Part shown: piece after piece, positions 26,192 through 33,319 of the stretch | Position numbering within the stretch: the first letter of the stretch is position 1 | How the letters are laid out: each line of letters starts with the position of its first letter | Assembly: GCA_016285075.1 (NCBI GenBank) | Contig: JAEEQB010000002.1 | Coordinates: 62,001-126,000 of the forward strand | Length of the DNA stretch: 64,000 bases | Direction of reading: 5' to 3' | From: Prevotella sp. | GTDB lineage: Bacteria; Bacteroidota; Bacteroidia; Bacteroidales; Bacteroidaceae | Position numbers and translations under genes: made by a program | The notes under the pieces: generated by a model | Seen by the model: the letters and a program-made list of their open reading frames with translations, nothing else | Database searches by the model: none | Told to the model about the DNA's origin: nothing

Positions 26192-27274
26192 ATGAACCAG
26201 ACAAGATTGATTCTTTGCGGTGGTTTCCTCGGAGCAGGCAAGACCACCCTGATTTGGGACGTAGCCCAACGGCTGATGGCTCAAGGCAAGCGTGTGGGAC
26301 TTGTCACCAACGACCAGGCTCCCGAGCTTGTTGACAGCCGTCTGCTGAAGCAGTCGGGTCTACAGGTAGCCGAGGTGGCAGGCAGTTGCTTCTGCTGCAA
26401 TTTCAATGGTTTCGTAGATGCTGTTCGCTCGTTGCGTCACGATGTAGAAGCCGATGTCATCCTGGCCGAGCCTGTGGGCAGCTGTGCTGACCTTACTGCC
26501 ACCATTGTGCGACCTCTCAAGAAGTTTCACAACACGGAGGTGATCGTCTCGCCGCTGACGGTGCTGAGTGACCCTGTCCGTCTGAAATCCATCCTCTATG
26601 GAGGTGATGGCGGGTTGCACGAGGATGCCGCCTACATCTATCGTAAGCAACTGGAAGAGAGCGAGGTGATACTGATCACCAAAACCGATCTGCTGACAGA
26701 TGAGGAGACAGCGAAACTGGTGAAGGACACGCAGGCATGTTTCCACCATACGAAGGTGATGGCTGCCAGCACCATGAATGGGACAGGCATCCGTGAGTGG
26801 TTCAAGGAAGTGGCCAACAGGCAGGGCAGTGGTACGAAGATACTCGATATAGACTACGACAAGTATGCTCACGGCGAGGCCGTACTGGGTTGGCTGAATG
26901 GTACTGTTGCACTGAGCGGTGAGAATGTGTATTGGGACACCGTTCTGAAGGACATTATGACAGGAATCTGCCGCGTCATCAAGCAGGAAAAGCTGCGTGT
27001 TGGCCATGTCAAGGTAATAGCCGAGAACGGGAAACAGTATGCCGTTGGCAACATCACTGGCGACGTGTCTACCCTCCAGTTGCGTGGAACGGCTGGCATC
27101 AGCAACCAAGTGAAGCTGATAATCAATGCCCGTGTGGAGACGACACCAGAACATCTTGATGAGCTGATCCGCGGGGTGCTGGTCGAGGCGATAGACGGTC
27201 AGTATTCCGACGAGGTGCTGGCATGGCGTTATTTGCAGCCGGGACGTCCCAATCCCACACACCGCATTGTGTAG
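26192..27274 (+). CDS. COG0523/CobW-like G3E GTPase
   Basis: 360 residues. Walker A GGFLGAGKTT (10-19), the metal-binding CxCC motif (GSCFCCNF, Cys66, 68, 69) and TKTD (163-166) in place of the usual NKxD. This family inserts or delivers metals (Zn, Co, Fe) to target proteins. Which metal cannot be read here. The C-terminal part (about 240-330) is the CobW_C-like half. Probably co-transcribed with the aquaglyceroporin, and closed by a clear terminator. Confidence 0.87.
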   Translation: MNQTRLILCGGFLGAGKTTLIWDVAQRLMAQGKRVGLVTNDQAPELVDSRLLKQSGLQVAEVAGSCFCCNFNGFVDAVRSLRHDVEADVILAEPVGSCADLTATIVRPLKKFHNTEVIVSPLTVLSDPVRLKSILYGGDGGLHEDAAYIYRKQLEESEVILITKTDLLTDEETAKLVKDTQACFHHTKVMAASTMNGTGIREWFKEVANRQGSGTKILDIDYDKYAHGEAVLGWLNGTVALSGENVYWDTVLKDIMTGICRVIKQEKLRVGHVKVIAENGKQYAVGNITGDVSTLQLRGTAGISNQVKLIINARVETTPEHLDELIRGVLVEAIDGQYSDEVLAWRYLQPGRPNPTHRIV

Positions 27275-27312
27275 ATAAAAATCGGCATTACGGGCTGTTT
27301 TTGCTTTTTTAT

Positions 27313-27343
27313 GCATGTTGCGACAAGCAACATGCTTTTTTTT
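27313..27343 (+). terminator. Rho-independent terminator after the GTPase
   Basis: Stem gcatgttgc (27313-27321) pairs with gcaacatgc (27327-27335) around gacaa, followed by eight T. It overlaps the upstream part of the next promoter and separates the metal/MIP pair from the two-component operon. Confidence 0.9.
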
Positions 27344-27345
27344 GT

Positions 27346-27353
27346 TATCTTTG
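27346..27353 (+). promoter_or_regulatory. Probable promoter (-7 box) of the two-component/terpenoid-redox operon
   Basis: TATCTTTG matches TAnnTTTG, 35 bases before the histidine kinase ATG and directly after the terminator. No other clear promoter was seen between here and 50941. Confidence 0.6.
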
Positions 27354-27387
27354 TAGCGTCTAAAAGCCCTACAAAGCACTTTGTGAG

Positions 27388-28392
27388 ATGAAATACGACA
27401 AGTCCTTCAATAAGATTCTTCTGGCCAGCCTGGTCTGTACTGCATTCGTCAGTTATCCCAACCTGCTTTTCCTGAGTTGGGACTGGAGTTGTGTACCGGT
27501 AGAGGGGCGGGCTTGTTACATTGACAACCTGCTGATACGCTTCCTGCTCTTCTGGGTGTTCTCGGCAGGCCTTCTGTTTTTCAACCAGCGGTGGCTGAAG
27601 ACCCATTCACTGGTTCGCCGTATCTTGCCCAACGTGGTGCTGACCATTGTGGCCTTCGCTCTCTACAAGGGCATCACTGTGCTGATATGCACGGGGTTTG
27701 ACGGGCGGCCCATTATTCTTACCTTTCAGTTCTTCGTGCTGGGCATGATGGGGCTGCTCTTGGGTTTCACCAATTACCTCAGCATGATGCATCAGGAGAA
27801 GGAAGAAGAGCTGCAGCAGCTGAAGATCGAGAGTCTGCAGAGCCGCTGCACGGCGCTGACCAACCAAATCAATCCTCACTTCTTCTTCAACTCCTTAGGG
27901 GGAATCAGCAGTCTGGTGAGAAAGAAGAACGACAAGCAGACCATCTGCTACATTGACCACTTGAGTGACATTTTCCGCTATATCCTGCAGAGCGAGCGCA
28001 AGCAGCTGGTGTCTCTGGCCGAGGAACTGGAGTTCGCCCGTTCGTTCTGCGAGGTGATGGAGGTGAGATATGCCGGTAAACTGGAGGTGGAGATCGATGT
28101 GGCCGATGAATACATGAATCTTCAGATTCCAGTGCTGGCGCTCTTGCCGCTGATAGAGAACGTAACGGTTCACAACATGATAGACAGCGAGCACAGGATG
28201 CGGATGGAAATCACGATGAACGCTGCAAAGGAGCTGCAGGTCATTAATCCCCTGTATCCCAAACAGTATAAACCCGAAACCCACGGCACGGGACTTAGTA
28301 ACCTGGAGAAGCGCTTTCTGCTGCTGATGAACCGTCAGATAAGGGTTGAGCCAACAGAAAAGGAATTCAAAGTAATATTACCATTAGGATGA
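27388..28392 (+). CDS. LytS-type sensor histidine kinase
   Basis: 334 residues. Four membrane segments (about 12-30, 48-66, 78-101, 108-130), a short coiled linker (EKEEELQQLKIESLQ), then a His_kinase domain (PF06580 type) with INPHFFFNSL (phosphoacceptor His164), an N-box ENVTVHN and GTGLSNL near the C-terminus. No separate sensor domain, so the signal is probably sensed in or near the membrane. Its ATPase half is short. The partner response regulator starts 3 bases after the stop. Confidence 0.92.
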   Translation: MKYDKSFNKILLASLVCTAFVSYPNLLFLSWDWSCVPVEGRACYIDNLLIRFLLFWVFSAGLLFFNQRWLKTHSLVRRILPNVVLTIVAFALYKGITVLICTGFDGRPIILTFQFFVLGMMGLLLGFTNYLSMMHQEKEEELQQLKIESLQSRCTALTNQINPHFFFNSLGGISSLVRKKNDKQTICYIDHLSDIFRYILQSERKQLVSLAEELEFARSFCEVMEVRYAGKLEVEIDVADEYMNLQIPVLALLPLIENVTVHNMIDSEHRMRMEITMNAAKELQVINPLYPKQYKPETHGTGLSNLEKRFLLLMNRQIRVEPTEKEFKVILPLG

Positions 28393-28395
28393 ACG

Positions 28396-29157
28396 ATGAA
28401 CATACTGATTATAGAGGATGAAACAGCAGCGAGCGAGAATCTCATCGTGATGCTGAAGGAGATAGACCCCACCATCAATGTGTTGGCGGTGTTGGAGAGT
28501 GTCCAGCAGTCAGTGAGGTGGTTGTCAGGCAATCCGGCACCCGACCTCATCTTCATGGACATCCATCTGAGCGACGGCTCAGCCTTTACGCTGTTCCAGG
28601 AGACAGAGGTCACAGTGCCCATCGTGTTCACCACGGCCTACGACCAATATGCGCTCGATGCCTTCAAGGTCAACAGCATTGACTACCTGCTGAAGCCCAT
28701 CAAGACGCAGGAACTGGAACGGGCGCTCGACAAGTTCAGGAAATGGTCGCACAGCGATGTGATGGACTATTTGCAGCGTATGATGAAGATGCGCCCAGCC
28801 CACCATCCTTCCGCCTATACCACCTCCCTGCTTGTACCGGTGAAAGACAAGCTTGTGCCCATTAGCATGGACGATGTGGCCTGCATTTACAGTACAGACC
28901 GCAAGACCCAGATCTACCTGAAATCGGGCAGGATGATGCTCTACAACCGTTCGCTCGATTCCATCATCGGTGGCCTGGACCCGTCGCGGTTCTTTCGTGC
29001 CAACAAACAGTTCATCGTGGCACGTGACTGTGTGAAGGAGATGGTGGTGTGGTTCGACAGCCGTCTGTTGGTCAGCATGCCCATCGACTTACCCGAACCG
29101 CTCTTCGTCAGCAAGAACAAGGCTGCAGAATTCAAGAATTGGATCACGTCAAACTGA
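28396..29157 (+). CDS. LytTR-family response regulator
   Basis: 253 residues: receiver domain (IIEDE, phospho-acceptor Asp55 in LIFMDIHLSDG, Lys in YLLKPI), then a LytTR DNA-binding domain (about 145-250, with DDVACIYSTDRKTQIYL and RFFRANKQFIV). LytTR regulators bind paired direct repeats. It probably controls its own operon, and the direct repeat at 29158-29180 is a candidate site. Cognate kinase is the preceding gene. Confidence 0.93.
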   Translation: MNILIIEDETAASENLIVMLKEIDPTINVLAVLESVQQSVRWLSGNPAPDLIFMDIHLSDGSAFTLFQETEVTVPIVFTTAYDQYALDAFKVNSIDYLLKPIKTQELERALDKFRKWSHSDVMDYLQRMMKMRPAHHPSAYTTSLLVPVKDKLVPISMDDVACIYSTDRKTQIYLKSGRMMLYNRSLDSIIGGLDPSRFFRANKQFIVARDCVKEMVVWFDSRLLVSMPIDLPEPLFVSKNKAAEFKNWITSN

Positions 29158-29180
29158 GACAATTGAAAAAGGACAATTGA
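29158..29180 (+). repeat. Direct repeat GACAATTGA x2
   Basis: Two copies of GACAATTGA (29158-29166 and 29172-29180) start 14 bases apart in the only gap of some size near the regulator. LytTR sites have this general form. However, related 'ttgacaattgataatt' spacers occur elsewhere between genes (37463-37493, 45410-45425, 57682-57700), so this may be ordinary spacer sequence. Confidence 0.3.
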
Positions 29181-29213
29181 TAATGGAGTAAAGAATTACG
29201 CATAGCAATCCAT

Positions 29214-29909
29214 ATGAAGATAACAATATGTGTTTGTTCCTCACGGTCGTTTATGGATCGTTCAGAGGTGATCAAGTTGGCCGTGTGTGCCCATAAGGCG
29301 GGCCACGAGGTCCGTCTTGTCAGCGACCTCTGCGAACTCTGTGAGAACAAGTCAGAAGAGGTTCACCAGATAGCAGACACCGCCATTGTTGCCTGTCATC
29401 CCCGTGCCGTGAGGAGTCTGATGGCCTTTGCCGGCGAGGACGACGTAGAGCTCTATAACCTTCGGAGCCAGTCGGCCGTTGAGGTGCTTCAATCCCTGGG
29501 TGTCAAGGCTGTTGATTTCAACGAAGCCGATGCAGCCCCTTGGAAGCGTGAGACAGATGCCATGCCACGAAAACTGGGTGAGGATGCCTGGTATCCTACA
29601 CTCGACAAGGACGTTTGTGCCGAATGTGGTAAGTGCCTGGAGTTCTGTCCCTTTGGTGTCTATGAAATGGTCAATGAACGCATTCGTGTGGTTCATCCCC
29701 ACCATTGCAAGAACAACTGTCCAGCATGTGCTCGCACCTGTCCTGCAAGTTCCATCATCTTCCCCAAGTACGAGCGCAGCCCCATCAATGGCGGTGAGGA
29801 CAGGCAGGAGAATGCCATTAAGCTGGATAGCCGTGAACTGTATGCCACGACCTTGCGCGAGCGACTGGCAACGAGAAAAGGAACGGTGTTTAGAGTCAAG
29901 AAAGAATGA
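29214..29909 (+). CDS. Ferredoxin-type 2[4Fe-4S] protein with Hdr-like N-terminal domain
   Basis: 231 residues. Two 4Fe-4S sites: CAECGKCLEFC (Cys135, 138, 141, 145) and Cys165, 169, 172, 176 in CKNNCPACARTC. The N-terminal 100 residues are a small alpha/beta domain with scattered Cys (ICVCSS, LCELC, VACHPRAVRSL), reminiscent of the 'VACS.R' motif of heterodisulfide-reductase-type proteins. It probably passes electrons in the cytoplasm, most simply to the radical SAM enzyme whose start codon overlaps its stop. Confidence 0.82.
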   Translation: MKITICVCSSRSFMDRSEVIKLAVCAHKAGHEVRLVSDLCELCENKSEEVHQIADTAIVACHPRAVRSLMAFAGEDDVELYNLRSQSAVEVLQSLGVKAVDFNEADAAPWKRETDAMPRKLGEDAWYPTLDKDVCAECGKCLEFCPFGVYEMVNERIRVVHPHHCKNNCPACARTCPASSIIFPKYERSPINGGEDRQENAIKLDSRELYATTLRERLATRKGTVFRVKKE

Positions 29910-31120
29910 TGACCGACTATACCTCATTGCTGAAAGCCGGATGGAGGGTGTTCCGCCAGACCCCTGTCCGCCTGTTGTGGAAGTTCTGCCGTTACTTCTG
30001 CTGGCCCAATCTGTGGAACATGCGCAGGTTCGAGCGTCGTCAGCAGCGTGGCGAGCCGTTCTTTCCGGCTTTCAACATGATTTCGGTCACCGAGACCTGC
30101 AATCTCAGTTGCAGCGGATGTTGGGTGAGCCGTGGAGGGAGAAAGAGCCTGACCATGGATCAGCTGGATGGGATTATCCATGAGAGCAAGCGTCATGGTT
30201 CCACGTTCTTCGGCATCTTGGGTGGTGAGCCCTTGATGTACAAGGGACTTCTGGGTCTTTTCCAGAAACATCATGACTGTTACTTCCAGCTTTTCACCAA
30301 TGGAACACTTCTCACCGACGATATCGCCCGACAGTTGCGCCATGCAGGCAATGTCACCCCCCTCATCAGCATTGAGGGCCTGGACGCCGAGAGCGACCGC
30401 CGCCGTCAGGGCAGCGAGGTCTATCAGCGCACTTTGCGTGGTGTTCGTGCCTGTCGTAAGGCCGGGCTTATCTTTGGCGTGGCAGCCAGCATCTGCCGCA
30501 GCAATTACGACGAGTTGGTAACCCGTGAGCATATAGAGCGCGTGGCCCGCGAGGGAGCTGCCTATCTGTGGTACTACATCTATCGGCCTGTGGGTGCCGA
30601 TGCCCATCCGGAAGAGGCGCTGACCGGTCAGCAGATACGAGGACTGCGTCAGTTCCTTGTCCGCGAACGGCTCAATGCTCCAGTTGTCCTGATAGATGTT
30701 TATTGGGATGATCAGGGTAAGGCCATCTGCCCGGGGGCCACGGGTATGAGCCATCATATATCACCTTCTGGAGCCATAGAGTTCTGTCCAGTCATTCAGA
30801 TGGCCACCGACTTCCTGAATGCCGATGGCAGCAACCTCACCAGCTGCTATGCCCAGTCGCAGTTCCTGGCTGACATGCGTAGCCGGATAGCCCGCGCTAC
30901 TCGAGGCTGCATTCTTATGGAGAACCCGCAACTGATGACCCAGTTCCTGCAAGGCCATGACGTGCAGGAAACGACCACGCGTGGTACAGCCATGAAGGAA
31001 TACGCCTGCATGACAGGACTACCCAGTCACAATATGGATATGGACCCCATCGCCGAGCAGAGCCGTCCCTACCGATGGCTGAAACGGCATTATTTCTTCG
31101 GATTCGGCGCTTATGGATAG
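29906..31120 (+). CDS. Radical SAM enzyme with C-terminal Cys region
   Basis: 404 residues. Cluster motif CNLSCSGC (Cys65, 69, 72), GGEP (106-109), and further Cys (275 in CPGATG, 294 in EFCP) in a SPASM-like position. It opens with an amphipathic, aromatic N-terminus (WRVFRQTPVRLLWKFCRYFCW) that may touch the membrane. It overlaps the ferredoxin gene (4 bases) and the prenyl-synthase fusion (8 bases), so the three should be made together. A role in modifying an isoprenoid is plausible by analogy with radical SAM steps in hopanoid pathways, but the match is not close enough to call it HpnH. Confidence 0.85.
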   Translation: MMTDYTSLLKAGWRVFRQTPVRLLWKFCRYFCWPNLWNMRRFERRQQRGEPFFPAFNMISVTETCNLSCSGCWVSRGGRKSLTMDQLDGIIHESKRHGSTFFGILGGEPLMYKGLLGLFQKHHDCYFQLFTNGTLLTDDIARQLRHAGNVTPLISIEGLDAESDRRRQGSEVYQRTLRGVRACRKAGLIFGVAASICRSNYDELVTREHIERVAREGAAYLWYYIYRPVGADAHPEEALTGQQIRGLRQFLVRERLNAPVVLIDVYWDDQGKAICPGATGMSHHISPSGAIEFCPVIQMATDFLNADGSNLTSCYAQSQFLADMRSRIARATRGCILMENPQLMTQFLQGHDVQETTTRGTAMKEYACMTGLPSHNMDMDPIAEQSRPYRWLKRHYFFGFGAYG

Positions 31121-32615
31121 AACGCACATCATACCACCGACGCTGGAGCAGCGGACACATCTGCGCAGGCAACTCAAAGCCTTTGTGCAGACGCAGCGTC
31201 TGTGTCCCCCTGTCTCGCTCAGGCAGTTGGAGCAGCTGGCAGACCTCTTTACCGGTTGTCATGCTGAATGCAGCGACATGCGTCCATGGCTGATGGTCGA
31301 GATTCACAATCAGATATGGCTGCCCGTCGTGGCAGGCATTCCTTATGAGCGTCGTTTGCTGATGCTGCCCAAATGTCTGAGCCGCTATGGTGAGTGCCAG
31401 GCTGAGTTTGATGAATACGGTCTGCTCTGCCATCGTTGCGGCCGTTGCCATATTCCTCGTTTGCAGGACATGGCCGATCAGCTGGGCGGTCTGAGCATCG
31501 TGGCCGAAGGCTTCACGCAGGTGATTGAGCTGATAGAACGCCGTGCTGTGGATGCCGTGATTGGCGTGAGCTGTCTTGACTCGCTGGAAAAAGCTTTCCC
31601 GCTGTTGGTCCGGCATGCCGTGCCTGGACTTGCCATTGCCTTGAACGATTCGGGCTGTCGCAATACCCATGTTGACGAGGACTACGTCGAGGAGCTGCTT
31701 ACGCTGCTCAGCGATGATGTCACACCCCGACAGCTCGACCATGAGGCTATCCACGAGCAGGTGAGCCATTGGTTCACCCGTCCGGAGTTGGAACAACTCA
31801 TGGATGCTGGTTCCCCCTCCACGGGTGGGGGCTGGGCTGACGCGCCTACTCTGAGGGTCTGCCTGGACTGGATGAGCGGTGAGGGCAAACGTTGGCGTCC
31901 GTTCCTGCTCTCGGCCGTTTGGCAGGCGCTGACAGGCAAGACCGAGATGACCCCCGATGTGCATCGGGCTGCTGTGGCTGTAGAGTGTTTCCATAAGGCA
32001 TCACTCATCCACGATGACGTGGAGGACCAGGATGCAGAGCGTTATGGCCAGCCCACCATCAATGCACTTTACGGTGACGCTTTCGCCATCAATGCCGGTG
32101 ATGCACTCTTGGGGCTGGGCTACCGAATACTGTCCCAGGGCAACAATGCCGAGCTGCTTCGTCTCATTGCCGATGCTCACGTCAGGTTGTGCAGAGGTCA
32201 GGGCGAGGAACTGATGTGGGACGGGCGTCCTGTGACCATGGACCGTGTGATGACCATCTTCCGTAACAAGACGGTACCCGCTTTCGAGGTGTCGTTGATG
32301 CTCGGGCTGAGTTGTACTGGGGGCTATGCCCATCTGCGCCCTATGCTCTCTGCCTATTCCGACGCTTTGGGCATTGCCTATCAGCTGAAGGACGATATGG
32401 AGGACCATGCCCAAGACCGTCGGAAAACCACGCATCCTACAGCCGTGCTGGCGCTGCAGACCGAACACCCGACCTGGAACCAGCGTGAAGTGCAGGCCGA
32501 ACTGCAGCGTATGACCGACTTCTACCATCAGCAGGCCATCGATGCCTTGAACGGGTTGGAACAACTGGAACTGAAACGCCTGCTTTATCAGGTGACGGAA
32601 AGGATTTTGAAATGA
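31113..32615 (+). CDS. DUF116-polyprenyl synthase fusion
   Basis: 500 residues in two parts. Residues about 60-210 are a DUF116 domain: LPKCLSRYGECQAEFD, GLLCHRCGRC (Cys88, 95, 106, 109, 112), VGVSCLDSLEKAF-like GVSCLDSLEKAF, probably holding an Fe-S cluster or metal. Residues about 235-500 are a trans-isoprenyl diphosphate synthase: GKRWRP (258-263), first Asp-rich motif DDVED (301-305), GQGEEL, and second motif KDDMED (426-431). It should condense IPP with an allylic primer; chain length cannot be read. I know of no described fusion of these two domains. It overlaps both neighbours. Confidence 0.88.
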   Translation: MDRTHIIPPTLEQRTHLRRQLKAFVQTQRLCPPVSLRQLEQLADLFTGCHAECSDMRPWLMVEIHNQIWLPVVAGIPYERRLLMLPKCLSRYGECQAEFDEYGLLCHRCGRCHIPRLQDMADQLGGLSIVAEGFTQVIELIERRAVDAVIGVSCLDSLEKAFPLLVRHAVPGLAIALNDSGCRNTHVDEDYVEELLTLLSDDVTPRQLDHEAIHEQVSHWFTRPELEQLMDAGSPSTGGGWADAPTLRVCLDWMSGEGKRWRPFLLSAVWQALTGKTEMTPDVHRAAVAVECFHKASLIHDDVEDQDAERYGQPTINALYGDAFAINAGDALLGLGYRILSQGNNAELLRLIADAHVRLCRGQGEELMWDGRPVTMDRVMTIFRNKTVPAFEVSLMLGLSCTGGYAHLRPMLSAYSDALGIAYQLKDDMEDHAQDRRKTTHPTAVLALQTEHPTWNQREVQAELQRMTDFYHQQAIDALNGLEQLELKRLLYQVTERILK

Positions 32616-33319
32616 GGCAGCCGTTATTATATATAGTGTACAGAGACCTGCGCTGCGGCTGGCAGCGGATGACTCCAGAGTCGCAACAGGCCTTGCAGGC
32701 GTTTGTCGCCTCGCAGAAGACTGCCGGTGGCTATGTCAACGCCGGGGGGCGTGAGGATGCCTACTATACGCAGTTCGGCAGGGTGCTCGAAGCCGTTTTC
32801 TCGCCTCGCAGGCTCTACCGTGTGCCCGTTCGTCTCACAGTGCAAGAGAGCCGCCATCGGGACACGGTGTATGGGCGCTTCTTCAGGCTCCTTGACAGTT
32901 CAGAGTTCATAGTTCATAGTTCAAAGTTCATGGTTCATAGTTCAGAGTTCCTTGACAGTTCAGAGTTGGGTGGTGAGATGGATGACGAACGGGTGATGAC
33001 CACCAATGCGGTGTGCTGCCTTCTGGCCATGCAGCATCAGACGGGGCGACAGCCCGACAGTGCACTTGTCCGTTGGCTCAGTCAGCGCCAGGACGCTACA
33101 GGGGGCTTCTATGCCAGCGATGCATCGCCCATTCCCGACCTGCTGAGTACTGCAGTGTCACTGTTCACCCTTCGTCTGATAGGGGCAGACGCTGTCGATG
33201 CCTCAGACTTCATCCGGGCCCATTGGCTCGACAGTGGAGGTTTTGCTCCCACCTTGTACGATGACTATAGCGATGTGGAGTATGTGTTTTACGGACTATT
33301 AGCATTAGGAGCCTTATGA
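32612..33319 (+). CDS. Short prenyltransferase/cyclase-type alpha-toroid protein
   Basis: 235 residues. QW-like and toroid-style units are visible: SQKTAGGYVNA near residue 35, and QRQDATGGFYASDASPIPDL followed by STAVSLFTLRL. The fold is that of prenyltransferase and squalene-cyclase alpha barrels, but the protein is only about one barrel and lacks a DxDD motif. It sits between the prenyl synthase and the full cyclase with 4-base overlaps on both sides, so it may be a subunit of the cyclase. Residues about 93-119 are a translated simple repeat (LDSSEF...HSSKF...LDSSEL). Confidence 0.7.
   Translation: MRQPLLYIVYRDLRCGWQRMTPESQQALQAFVASQKTAGGYVNAGGREDAYYTQFGRVLEAVFSPRRLYRVPVRLTVQESRHRDTVYGRFFRLLDSSEFIVHSSKFMVHSSEFLDSSELGGEMDDERVMTTNAVCCLLAMQHQTGRQPDSALVRWLSQRQDATGGFYASDASPIPDLLSTAVSLFTLRLIGADAVDASDFIRAHWLDSGGFAPTLYDDYSDVEYVFYGLLALGAL
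32889..32967 (+). repeat. In-frame simple repeat (agttca units) inside the toroid gene
   Basis: About seven loose copies of a 10-base unit (agttcatagt, agttcaaagt, tggttcatag) are bracketed by identical ccttgacagttcagagtt at 32890-32907 and 32950-32967. The bracket distance is 60 bases, so the reading frame is kept. The unit looks like intergenic spacer sequence rather than coding sequence. Confidence 0.75.

Noticed and set aside
29906..31120. HpnH (hopanoid adenosyl transfer) assignment
   Set aside because: The radical SAM core is shared, but the sequence around the cluster and the added C-terminal Cys do not follow HpnH well enough.
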